From Planctomycetota bacterium (GTDB lineage Bacteria; Planctomycetota; UBA1135; GCA-002686595), in the NCBI GenBank assembly GCA_016220085.1, contig JACRIN010000103.1:1-38114 (forward strand): a stretch of DNA of 38,114 nt, given 5' to 3'. Position 1 is the first letter of the stretch. The number at the start of each line of letters is the position of its first letter. This document shows positions 25,306-34,600 of this stretch, in pieces. The notes beneath the pieces are model-generated. The model made no database searches. It saw only the letters and a list, made by a program, of their open reading frames with translations, and was not told the DNA's origin. Position numbers and translations under genes: made by a program.

Positions 25306-25503
25306 ATGTCGGATCTCCCGCACCGTCCGAACGATCACCTGGTCGAGCCGATGTTCGCCGCGCTGGGACATCGGCCCGATGCGGAACCCGCGGCGCCCGC
25401 GCTGACCGAGCCCGCTCGGGCCTCACGCGGCGCTCGCGTGCTCTTCTGGTTCGCCGTCGTGCTCGCCGCGGGCGCGACGATTTGGATCGTGCTCGCGAAC
25501 TGA
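25306..25503 (+). CDS. Small single-pass membrane protein
   Basis: A 65-residue protein. The ATG at 25306 has GAAGG a few bases upstream. The first 42 residues are polar (MSDLPHRPNDHLVEPMFAAL...), then one membrane helix (VLFWFAVVLAAGATIWIVLA) reaches the C-terminus, a tail-anchor layout. No family recognised. Divergent from rnc and convergent with the pseudopilin gene. Small and unsupported by homology, but the helix and start signal are good. Confidence 0.55.
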   Translation: MSDLPHRPNDHLVEPMFAALGHRPDAEPAAPALTEPARASRGARVLFWFAVVLAAGATIWIVLAN

Positions 25504-25511
25504 CGCGTCGG

Positions 25512-26252
25512 TCAGGGGATCAGATCCCACTGATTGCCGTCGACGGCGACGACACCGTTCGACGCCGCAGGCGAAGAGAGATCTCCCGGCGCCGTGTACG
25601 CCGCGTCGAACGCCGGCGGAGCCGTCAGCGCTTCGTACGCGATCACCGTGCCGCGTGTCTTCATCACCTGACCGTCCTGGTTGACGAAGAACGCGTGCAC
25701 GCCGGTTTTGCCGCGCTGCGTCGGCCACGCGTAGGCGCACCAATAGAGCGAGCCGTTGATCGGATCGGGGAACGGGGCGGCGATCTTGCCGCCGGTGGCG
25801 TCCTCGGCGATCGCGCCGACCGCGCCGGCGACGGTCGCGCTCGGCAAGAACACCTGGAAGAGGTAGCCGGAGCGAGTCACGATGGACTGCTGCACCGCGC
25901 CCAAACCGCTGACCAGGACGCTCGGATTGAGCTCGTCGACGCCGACCGCGCCCGCGGCCGGCGCGTTGCCCGCGCCGGTGACGCGCGCGGGGATGCCGCC
26001 GGTCATCTCGCCGAGGTAGCCGTACTCGGGCATGCCGTCGCCGTTGGTGTCGATCAGTCGGCTCGCTTGGATTTGGATCTGAGCGGCGTAGACCGAGCGC
26101 AGCGTCCCGATCGCCGCCGACTCGTCCGCGGCGACGCGCGCGCTCTGGAGCTTCGGGATCGCCATCGCGGCGACGATCGCGATGATCGCGGTCACGACGA
26201 GGATTTCGATGATGGTGAAGCCCGCTCGCGCGGTGCGCAGGTTCGATCGCAT
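25512..26252 (-). CDS. Type II secretion-type pseudopilin/prepilin
   Basis: A 246-residue protein with a classical type III signal: a short basic leader, cleavage after Gly11 in RAGFTIIEIL, Glu at mature position 5 (Glu16) and a hydrophobic helix (IIEILVVTAIIAIVAAMAIP) for assembly. The globular domain contains TNGDGMPEYG, a possible calcium or metal loop as in GspG-like proteins, and FFVNQDGQVMKTRG. Such genes are numerous in Planctomycetes. The ATG at 26252 gives the short leader; the frame extends 12 codons. No secretion genes adjoin it, so whether it serves a pilus or a type II system is open. Confidence 0.85.
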   Translation of the reverse strand: MRSNLRTARAGFTIIEILVVTAIIAIVAAMAIPKLQSARVAADESAAIGTLRSVYAAQIQIQASRLIDTNGDGMPEYGYLGEMTGGIPARVTGAGNAPAAGAVGVDELNPSVLVSGLGAVQQSIVTRSGYLFQVFLPSATVAGAVGAIAEDATGGKIAAPFPDPINGSLYWCAYAWPTQRGKTGVHAFFVNQDGQVMKTRGTVIAYEALTAPPAFDAAYTAPGDLSSPAASNGVVAVDGNQWDLIP

Positions 26253-26342
26253 GAAAGGACGTCCTTGGCTGGAACCGAGCGCCTGCATCGGCGACCTCGG
26301 GCCGCGATCTTCAGGCCGGACGGTTTTTCCGCGTCGGAGACG

Positions 26343-27518
26343 TCAGGCGCGCGCGCCGAGCAGCCGAGCGTGCTCCTTCTCGGCGAAGCGGTCCGTCATC
26401 CCGGCGATGTAGTCGCAGACCGCGCGGTGCGGTCCGACTTCGTCGCACCACCGCAGGTACCACGGCGCCATCTCGCTCGGGTTTGCGAGGTACGCGGCGA
26501 AGAGGTCCGTCAACGTCTCGGACGCGCGCCGGCGCTGCTCTTCGATGTGCGGGTGTCGGTAGAAGTGCTTGTAGAGGAAGCGCGTCAGCTCCGCGACCTC
26601 GCCCGCGAGCTCGGTGCCGTGTTCGACCAGCCGCTCGCGCAGGTGCCGCGCGCTGTCGGGCGACGCGAGGTTCGCGGCGGCGATGCGTTCGGCCGCGCTC
26701 CGGATCAGATCCTTGATGCAGATGCTCAGGATCTCGTTGGTGATGCGCTTCAGGCGCAGCTTCGGATCGTCGTGGTGCGCGGCGAAGCCCGGGTGACGCG
26801 CTTCGATCGCCGCGGAGCCGCGCCGCCAGAGCGCGACCTCCTCGACGAGCTGCGGCTCGTCGAACATGCCGGCGTTCGAGCCGTCCTCGAGATCGTGCAC
26901 GACGTATGCGGTCGAATCGGCGAGGTCGACGACCTGCGCCTCGAGATAGGGCTGACGCGGCCTCGGCCGGAACTCGTCGGGCCAGTCGAGGTCGCTTTCG
27001 TGCTTCAAGAGCGACTCGCGCAGCTCGCGCGTCAAATTGAGCCCCGGATACGCGGGGCTGCGCCGTTCGAGCAGGTCGACGACGCGCAGCACTTGCGCGT
27101 TGTGGCGGAAGCCGCCGTGATCCTTCATCGCTTCATCGAGCGTCCACTCGCCGCGATGCCCGAACGGCGGATGGCCGACGTCGTGCGCGAGCGCGAGCGC
27201 CTCGGTGAAGGACTCGTTCAAGCGCAGCGCGTTCGCGATCGAGCGCGCGACCTGGCAGACCTCGAGGCTGTGGGAGAGCCGAGTGCGGTAGTGGTCGCCT
27301 TCCCAGTTGACGAAGACCTGCGTCTTGTACATCAGCCGGCGGAACGCGGTGCTGTGCACCAAGCGGTCGCGATCGCGCTCCCACCCGGTGCGCAGGTCGT
27401 CCTCGGGCTCGGGATGCGCGCGACCGCGCGACGCGCCGCTCTTCAACGCCCATGGCGCGAGTTCGCGGCGTTCGCGAGCCTCTTTCGCGGGCCGATCGTA
27501 GAAGGAGAGATCACTCAT
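26343..27518 (-). CDS. dgt: dGTPase-like deoxynucleoside triphosphate triphosphohydrolase
   Basis: A 391-residue HD-domain phosphohydrolase that cleaves dNTPs to nucleoside and triphosphate. Metal ligands are His83 (RLSHSLEV), His112-Asp113 (AHDVGHPPFGHRGE) and an Asp in VVDLADSTAYVVHD (about 197-210). N-terminal RLVHSTAFRRLMYKTQVF is canonical for the type-2/Dgt family. The ATG at 27518 was chosen; an ATG at 27530 is equally possible. The frame runs a further 49 codons upstream without family match. Divergent from the methyltransferase. Confidence 0.92.
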   Translation of the reverse strand: MSDLSFYDRPAKEARERRELAPWALKSGASRGRAHPEPEDDLRTGWERDRDRLVHSTAFRRLMYKTQVFVNWEGDHYRTRLSHSLEVCQVARSIANALRLNESFTEALALAHDVGHPPFGHRGEWTLDEAMKDHGGFRHNAQVLRVVDLLERRSPAYPGLNLTRELRESLLKHESDLDWPDEFRPRPRQPYLEAQVVDLADSTAYVVHDLEDGSNAGMFDEPQLVEEVALWRRGSAAIEARHPGFAAHHDDPKLRLKRITNEILSICIKDLIRSAAERIAAANLASPDSARHLRERLVEHGTELAGEVAELTRFLYKHFYRHPHIEEQRRRASETLTDLFAAYLANPSEMAPWYLRWCDEVGPHRAVCDYIAGMTDRFAEKEHARLLGARA

Positions 27519-27696
27519 GCCGCTCGTCATCCGTGCGGACGGGCCGGACCGCGCGATGCACGCGCTCGCAGCACCCCCGGGCGAGCATAACCCTCCTCGC
27601 GAGCGGATCCACGACGCCGATCGAGGCAATCGCTCGCTCGCGTTACGCTCTCTCCGGCATGGCACGTCCCCGAGCACCTCGTTCGTGAGTTCCGCG

Positions 27697-28449
27697 ATGA
27701 ATCCGGCCGCCGAGGGCGAGCGTTGGTTCGAAGCCGCGTTCCGAGCCGACTACCTGCGCGTCTACCCGCACCGCAACGTCGAAGCGGCGCGGCGCGAGGT
27801 CGACTTCCTGGTCTCGCAAGGCGTGCGCGGCCGAGTGCTCGATCTGTGCTGCGGATTCGGTCGCCACGCGTTGCTCTTGCGACGCGCGGGCCTCGACGCG
27901 TGGGGCGTCGACCTGTCGCTCGACCTGCTGCGCGCCGCGCGCGAGCTCGAGGGCTACGAGCGCCTGCTCGCGGGGCGCTTGGTGCGCGGCGACGCGCAGC
28001 GCGTTCCGTTCGGTGCCGGTCGCTTCGACGGCGTCGTCAATCTCTTCTCGTCGTTCGGCTACTTCGGCGAGCGCGGTGACGAGCGCGTGCTCGCCGAGAT
28101 CGCGCGCGTGCTCGTGCCCGGCGGCGTCGCGGTGTTCGACTTGATGAACGCGACGCGCGTGCGGGCCGAGCTCGTGCCGCATTCGCGCCGCAGCGAGGTC
28201 GACTTCGTGCTCGACGAGCGCCGCGCGTTGCTCGACGACGGCCGGCGCGTCGTGAAGGACGTCGAGCTCGACTTCGCCGACGGTCGCACGCTGCGTTGGC
28301 GCGAGGACGTGCGCCTCTACGCAAGGCCTGAGTTCGCCGCGCTGTTGGCGAACGCCGGACTTTTCAACGTAGCGACGTTCGGCGATTTCGACGCGAGCGC
28401 ATGCGGAGACCGCTCACCGCGCACGATCGTCATCGCGCGTCGTCGCTGA
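27697..28449 (+). CDS. Class I SAM-dependent methyltransferase
   Basis: A 250-residue enzyme with motif I VLDLCCGFGRHALLLRRAG (47-65), acidic Asp72 for the ribose, GDAQRVPF (98-105) and VPGGVAVFDLMN after strand 4. The family is of the Methyltransf_25/11 type; related proteins often begin WFEAAFRADYLxVYPHR as here, annotated only as class I methyltransferases. Substrate unknown. The ATG at 27697 begins just before the first conserved helix; a GTG four codons earlier is possible. Confidence 0.88.
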   Translation: MNPAAEGERWFEAAFRADYLRVYPHRNVEAARREVDFLVSQGVRGRVLDLCCGFGRHALLLRRAGLDAWGVDLSLDLLRAARELEGYERLLAGRLVRGDAQRVPFGAGRFDGVVNLFSSFGYFGERGDERVLAEIARVLVPGGVAVFDLMNATRVRAELVPHSRRSEVDFVLDERRALLDDGRRVVKDVELDFADGRTLRWREDVRLYARPEFAALLANAGLFNVATFGDFDASACGDRSPRTIVIARRR

Positions 28450-28634
28450 CGGGAACTCCTTTCACGTTTCGTCATGTGGCGCGACCGCCGGTGCGCTGTA
28501 GAAACCAAGACGATCGAGACGTTCCCGCGTTCGCGCGCGCCGGGCAGCTTCGGAATCGCTCAACCGAAGGGCGCAGCGCGGACGAAAGTCAGGGCGCAGC
28601 ACCGAGCGGGGCGGTGATGCGGGGAGGAAAGAGG

Positions 28635-30293
28635 ATGGCTCAGGGGCAGGGACTCGGAAGTGTCCGGGGCGCGTTCGCGTGCCTGGCGATCACGGGCTTC
28701 GCCGCGTGCGGCGGCGGAGGCAGCAGCACCGACGGAGGGTCGGGCTACGTGCAGGGCAGCGACGTGCCGGCGAGCGACGCCGCAGCCGCGCGCTTCCTCA
28801 CGCAAGCGACGTTCGGGCCGACACGCGACGACATCGAGCTGTTGCGGTTCATCGGCTACGCGGCGTGGTTCGACGATCAGCGCGCGAAGAAGGTCTCGAA
28901 GGAGCGTCCGTACGTGAACGCGCTCGAGGACTCCGGCAAGGATCTCAACCAGACGCATCGCATGCAGATCTGGTGGGACAACGCGATGACCGGCGGCGAT
29001 CAACTCCGCCAGCGCGTCGCGTGGGCGCTGTCGCAGATCTTCGTGATCTCGGACCAGCACTCGGCATTGTCGGGCGACGTCAAGGGGCTGTGCGAGTACT
29101 ACGACATCCTCTCGCGCGACGCGTTCGGCAACTATCGCCAACTCGTGGAGGACGTGACGCTCTCGCCGGCGATGGGGAAGTACCTCAACATGCTCCGGAA
29201 CGAGAAGGCGGATCCGACCTACAACATCCGCCCGGACGAAAACTACGCGCGCGAGATCCTGCAGCTCTTTTCGATCGGACTCGTGCAGCTCGATGTCGAC
29301 GGCACGCCGCTGCAGGACGGGCTCGGCAACACGATTCCGACGTACGACCAAAGCGTGGTCGAGGGTTTCGCCGCGACGTTCACCGGCTGGACGTTCGAGA
29401 GTTCGGTCAATTGGTGGGATTGGGAGGGCAACACCAAGCCGATGGTCAACTGGCCCGACTACCACGAGACCGCCGCGAAGACGATCCTCGACGGCGTCCT
29501 GATTCCGGCCGGGCAGACGGGCGACGAAGACCTCGCGCTCGCGCTCGACACGATCTTCGCTCACCCGAACGTCGGGCCGTTCGTGTCGAAGCTGCTGATC
29601 CAACGCCTGATCACTTCGAATCCGACGCCGGCATACGTCGCGCGCGTCGCCGCGGTGTTCGCCGACGACGGAACCGGCGAGCGTGGAGACCTGTTCGAGG
29701 TCACCAAGGCGATCCTGATGGACGACGAGGCGCGCAACGGCTACCTGACGATGCCGGACACGTTCGGCAAGGTGAAGGAGCCGTTGCTGCGTCAGCTCGG
29801 ACTCTGGCGCGCTCTCGACGCGAAGGCCGCGAGCGGCAAGTACAAGGTCTACTGGCCGGAGTGGTACTTCGGTCAAGCGCCGCTGCGCTCGCCGACGGTC
29901 TTCAACTTCTACTCGCCGACGTTCTCGCCGCCCGGCGACCTCGCGGACAACGGGCTCGTAGCGCCCGAGCTCCAGATCGCGACGCACTCGTTGATCGCGG
30001 AGGGCACCAACGAGTTCTACAACCTCGTGTTCTGGGGCCACTCCGACAACACGAACGCGGACAAGGACACGGTCAAGATCGACCTGAAGCCCTTGAAGCC
30101 GCTGGCCGCGGATCCGGCGACGCTGATCGATCCGCTGAACGTGCTCCTGATGGGCGGAACGATGTCGAGCGAGATGAACCAAGTGCTGCTCGACCACTTG
30201 AACGCGACGCCGATCACCGACGGCGGAACGCAGCGCGTGCTCGAAGCGGTGTACTTGATCGTGACGTCGCCCGAAGGCGCGGTGCAGAAGTAG
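28635..30293 (+). CDS. DUF1800 lipoprotein
   Basis: A 552-residue DUF1800 protein. The ATG at 28635 follows GGAGGAAAGAGG, a strong ribosome-binding site, which outranks the ATG at 28617. The N-terminus is a lipoprotein signal ending GFAAC (Cys25) followed by a Gly-rich tether, so it is probably membrane-anchored outside the cytoplasm. Conserved segments include DAAAARFLTQATFGPTRDD, RQRVAWALSQIFVIS, RPDENYAREILQLFSIGL, EGFAATFTGW and SPTVFNFYSPTFSPPG. The biochemical role is unknown. It is nine bases before its constant partner DUF1501. Confidence 0.93.
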   Translation: MAQGQGLGSVRGAFACLAITGFAACGGGGSSTDGGSGYVQGSDVPASDAAAARFLTQATFGPTRDDIELLRFIGYAAWFDDQRAKKVSKERPYVNALEDSGKDLNQTHRMQIWWDNAMTGGDQLRQRVAWALSQIFVISDQHSALSGDVKGLCEYYDILSRDAFGNYRQLVEDVTLSPAMGKYLNMLRNEKADPTYNIRPDENYAREILQLFSIGLVQLDVDGTPLQDGLGNTIPTYDQSVVEGFAATFTGWTFESSVNWWDWEGNTKPMVNWPDYHETAAKTILDGVLIPAGQTGDEDLALALDTIFAHPNVGPFVSKLLIQRLITSNPTPAYVARVAAVFADDGTGERGDLFEVTKAILMDDEARNGYLTMPDTFGKVKEPLLRQLGLWRALDAKAASGKYKVYWPEWYFGQAPLRSPTVFNFYSPTFSPPGDLADNGLVAPELQIATHSLIAEGTNEFYNLVFWGHSDNTNADKDTVKIDLKPLKPLAADPATLIDPLNVLLMGGTMSSEMNQVLLDHLNATPITDGGTQRVLEAVYLIVTSPEGAVQK

Positions 30294-30302
30294 GAGCAGG
30301 CG

Positions 30303-31658
30303 ATGAAGAAGTTCGACACGATTTCTCGACGCGACATCCTGCGCTGGGGCGGCTCTTCGGCGAGCCTCGGCATGCTCGCGCAGCTCACCGCGATGCAGCG
30401 CGCGGCGCGCGCGGATCCGAACGTCGGCTACAAGGCGCTCGTCTGCGTCTACCTCTACGGCGGCAACGATTCGTTCAACCTGATCGTGCCGACCAGCAGC
30501 GGCGAGTACGCGACCTACGCGGCCTCGCGCCAGAATCTGGCGGTCGCGCAGAACCTGCTGTTGCCGATCACTCCGGCGACCTCGACGGGCGTGACGTGGG
30601 GCCTGCACCCGAGCGTGCCGGAGCTCGTCACGCTCTTCGGCGCGCAGAAGCTGGCGATCGTCGGCAACGTCGGTTCGCTGGTCGCGCCGATCACGAAGGC
30701 GGAGTACGAATCCGGCGCGGTCGAGCGCCCGCCGCAGCTCTTCTCGCACTCCGATCAAGGCGACCAGTGGATGTTCGGCGCCGCTCTCGCGGAAGTGCAG
30801 AAGATCGGTTGGTGCGGCCGCGTCGGCGAAAACCTCGCCGCGTGGAACCCGGGCTCGGTGATGGCGATGAACATCTCGCTCGACGGCTCCAACACGATGC
30901 AGATGGGGCCGACGCAAGCGCCGTACAACCTCGGCGTCAGCGGGCCGACGCAATTGTCGGGCTTCTGGGGCACGCAGGGCACGCTGCGCAGGCAAGCGTT
31001 CGACGCGCTGCGGACGAAACAGCAGGCGAACAAGCTCGAGCAGGGCTTCGCCGACGTGTTGAACGACTCGGTCGCGATCGAAGCGATGATCTCGGCCGCG
31101 CTCGACGCGGGACCGACGCTCGCGACGACGTTCCCGACGAGCTGGCTCGGCCAACAGCTCGCGATGGTCGCGCGGATGATCTCGGTCCAGTCCGCGATCG
31201 GCCAGATGCGCCAGATCTACTTCGTCGGCAAGGGCGGCTTCGACACGCACGGCAATCAGAACACGGACCAGCCGGTGCTCTACGCCGACGTCGCGCAATG
31301 TCTCGGCGCGTTCCAGGCGGCGATGGCGGAGCTCGGCGCGGAGCCCAACGTCACGACCTTCACCGCGTCGGAGTTCGGTCGCACGCTCTCGTCGAACGCG
31401 CAGGGCACCGACCACGGCTGGGGCTCGCACCATCTCGTGCTCGGTGGCGCGGTCGCGGGCGGCGATCTCTACGGCACGCTGCCGGATCTGACGCTCGATG
31501 GTCCGGACGACCTCGGCGGCGGTCGGCTGATCCCGACGACTTCCGTGGAGCAGTACGCCGCGACGCTCGCGCAGTGGTTCGGCGTCGCGCCCGGCGATCT
31601 CCCCACGATCTTCCCGAACATCGGCAACTTCACGTCGCCGACGCTTGGTTTCGTTTGA
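30303..31658 (+). CDS. DUF1501 protein, Tat-exported
   Basis: A 451-residue protein of the DUF1501 family, related to the alkaline phosphatase/sulfatase-like fold. It begins with a twin-arginine signal (ISRRDILRWGG, residues 7-17). Conserved motifs are VYLYGGNDSFNL, GFDTHGNQ (about residue 313), SEFGRTLSSN and DHGWGSHH, whose Asp/His residues suggest a metal site. TAGGAG six bases before the ATG supports the start. It is paired with the DUF1800 gene and likely works with it in the periplasm. Its stop is only three bases from the stop of the convergent AAA+ gene. Activity is not known. Confidence 0.93.
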   Translation: MKKFDTISRRDILRWGGSSASLGMLAQLTAMQRAARADPNVGYKALVCVYLYGGNDSFNLIVPTSSGEYATYAASRQNLAVAQNLLLPITPATSTGVTWGLHPSVPELVTLFGAQKLAIVGNVGSLVAPITKAEYESGAVERPPQLFSHSDQGDQWMFGAALAEVQKIGWCGRVGENLAAWNPGSVMAMNISLDGSNTMQMGPTQAPYNLGVSGPTQLSGFWGTQGTLRRQAFDALRTKQQANKLEQGFADVLNDSVAIEAMISAALDAGPTLATTFPTSWLGQQLAMVARMISVQSAIGQMRQIYFVGKGGFDTHGNQNTDQPVLYADVAQCLGAFQAAMAELGAEPNVTTFTASEFGRTLSSNAQGTDHGWGSHHLVLGGAVAGGDLYGTLPDLTLDGPDDLGGGRLIPTTSVEQYAATLAQWFGVAPGDLPTIFPNIGNFTSPTLGFV

Positions 31659-31661
31659 GCA

Positions 31662-34600
31662 TCAACTGGGCGGCTCGACCGGGAGCAAGAACCGGTCGAG
31701 CCCGCCCGCCATCACACGGTCGAGTCGGCCGGTGTGCTCGCCGCTCTTGCGGTCGCGCACCCACGTCGACGGGCCGAGCTGGTAGCGGCGAACGATCGTC
31801 AATCGCCGATCGCGCGGATTGGACGCGCGTGCCAGCAGGAACGGAGTGAGCGCCGAGATCGCTTCGTCACGCGAGAGGTCGCTCCACGCGTGCAGTGCGA
31901 CGCGCGAAGGTCGGTGCACCAGCCGCACGTCGAGCGACGGCTTCGCGATTTGACGGCCGAGCGCGCCGTTCAGCGTCCGCGCCTCGCACGACACGTCGGT
32001 CGGCGCTGCGTCGTCGCCCGCGGGCCAGACCTCGACCAAGACGTTCTCGCGCGCGGCGTCGTCGCCTTTGCCTCGCTCGCCGCGCGCGAATTGATGCACG
32101 CCGCTCTCGCTCGCGAGCAACCCGTACGCGCCGGCGCCGTGGACCGCGACGTAGAGCGAATCCTCGCCGCGCTCCGGATCGTTGACCTCGCCGACGACGA
32201 GCGCGTCGTAGCCGCGTCGCGCCGCCCACGAGAGATACATGCGCGCGAGCCGTTCTCCAGAGCCGAGCGGGGTGCCCCGCGATTTCAGCTTGGTCAGCGA
32301 GAGCAGCGCGTCGGCCCACACGCGCGCGTCCGAGGCGCGAACCAGGAAGCCGAGCGCGCGCAGCGTGTCCTCGAGCTCTTCCAAGCGCGCTTCGAGTTTG
32401 GTCGCGTGTCGCGGATCCTCGGTGCGCAAGAGCGCCTCGCCGAAGCCGCGTGCGGCTTGTTCGAGCGCGTCGCGGCGTTCGAGCAAACCGTCGATGCGAT
32501 GGAGCTCGTCGAGTGTGGCGAGCGCGCTCTCGCGCACCTCCCAGAAACCCGGCGAGCCGGTTGCATTGACGAGTTCGCTGCGGCGCGCGATCAGCCGCTC
32601 GACGTCGAGCTTGACCCCTTCGAGCGTCGCGAGCAGCTGCGAGCCGCGCGCGCGCAGGCGCTCGAGGCTTGCGGGCGTCGGACGCGGAGAAAGGACGTCG
32701 TGAGTCGGCTCGGGAGAGACGATCTCGACTTCGACCGCTTCGTCGCGCACCGAGAGTCGCAGGATCGAATGCATCGGCGCGGAGCCCGAGGCGATCGCAC
32801 GCGCGACGGGCAGGAGCACCAGTCGCTCGACCGTGCGCTTCAGCGGCCGCGCGCCGAACGCAGGCGAGTACCCGCGTCGTACCAGCAGCCCGATCAGGTT
32901 CGGATCGACGTCGAGGACGAGGTCGCGCCGTTCGATTCCGCCGCGCTCGAGCACGCGCTCGAGCTCGCGTCGCGCGATCTTCTCGGCGGTCTCCGGAGCC
33001 AGCGGATCGAAACGCACGATGCGATCGAGTCGGTTCAGGAACTCGGGCCGGAAGAAGTCACGCAGCGCGCGCTCGACGTCTTCGCCGACCGGCGCGCGTG
33101 CCGCGGAGCTCGCGAAGCCGACCCGCGGCTCCGTCGCGATCGCCGAACCGATGTTCGAAGTCAGGATCACGACCGTGCGCCGGAAGTCGACGGTCACGCC
33201 GGAGCCGTCGGTCAGGCGGCCGGCGTCGAAGAGCTGGAGGCAGAGATCGAACACGTTGAGGTGCGACTTCTCGATCTCGTCGAGCAGCAGCACGGCGAAC
33301 GGCTGCTCGCGCACCGCGCGTGTGAGCAGCCCCGAGCGTCCGCGCGCGCCGATCAGGCGCTCGTAGGAGTCCGGGCTCGAGTACTCGCTCATGTCGAAGC
33401 GCAGCAGCCGAGCGGCGTCGCCGAAGAGGTACTCCGCGAGCGCTCGCGCGAGCTCCGTCTTGCCCACGCCGGTCGGGCCGACGAAGAGGAACACTCCCAT
33501 CGGCTTCGACGGGTCGGTCAAACCGGCCTTGATCAACGTGACGAGGTCGATGACCGTGTCGAGCGCCTCTCGCTGGCCCATCACGCGCCGTTCGAAGAAG
33601 CTCCGCACGTCGGCGAGGTCGAGCGCGGTCTCGTCGTCGACGAGGTCCATCGGCACGCCGGTCGAGCGTGAGATCGTCGCGAGCACGTCGCGCGTCGTGA
33701 GCTCCGCCTTCTCGGTCGCGAGTACGTCGCGCAGCAGCCGGATGCTGCGGCCCGGCTGCGCCGACGTCGCGAGGAACATCTCGCTGTACTCGTAGATCCG
33801 TTCGAGCAGCGCAGGCGCGACCGGTGCGCCGCGCTCTTCGGCGACGCGCCGCAGCACGGCGAGCGCGTCGCTCGGTCGCGCGGGTTGCACGTCGATCGGC
33901 AGGAACAGCCTGCGCATCGGACCGATCGAGCCGAGTCCGGCCGCGAACTGAGTCGGCGTCGACTCGCCGAGCAGCGCGATCGAGCCGTTCTCGATGTGGG
34001 GTGCGAGCATGCTGGCGACGTTGTCGTCGGACGACTCGCTGCGGCCGATGCTGGAGAGCTCCTGAAGGTTCGGCACGTACAACACGACGCGTCGCGGGCT
34101 CTTGGCGGCCTCGATCAGCGCGTGCAGCTTCGTCTGCCACTCGCCGAGGTACTTCGTGCCGGTCAAGAACTCCGCCGGAGCGACCTGCACCACGCGCCAC
34201 GCACCATCGGGATCGTGCGCCAGGCGATGCACGAGCTCGTGGACGATCGCGGTCTTGCCGACTCCCGATTCGCCGAGCAGCACCGCAGCGCGCGCTCGCC
34301 GTCCGCGGACCAACGTCAGCAATGTCTCGACGTGACGGTCGACGCCGAACCCGTGCGGGAGCTCGCCGGAAAGCGCGTCCGCGGTCAAGTCGCGCCCGTG
34401 CGCGCGCAGCGTCGCGACATCGACCTGGCGCTCGTTGCACTTCGCGAGCGTCTCGTGGAACTTCGGGTAGTTCCGCGCGCCGAGGCGTTCGACGCGGCGT
34501 TGATGTTCGAGCAGCCGCTCGGGCGCAACCCAGCGTTGGAAGTCGGCGTGGCGCGCACCGCGCGCGCACCATTGCTCGAGCTCCTTCGCGCAGGCCCTGA

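Noticed and set aside
24240..27590. A 1116-codon open frame on the plus strand opposite mfd, rnc and dgt
   Set aside because: It is the mirror of strong genes in GC-rich DNA; its translation is Arg-rich low complexity and crosses unrelated genes.
28679..31849. A 1056-codon open frame on the plus strand through the DUF1800/DUF1501 genes, and a 957-codon one on the other strand
   Set aside because: Both are out-of-frame readings of two well-recognised families.
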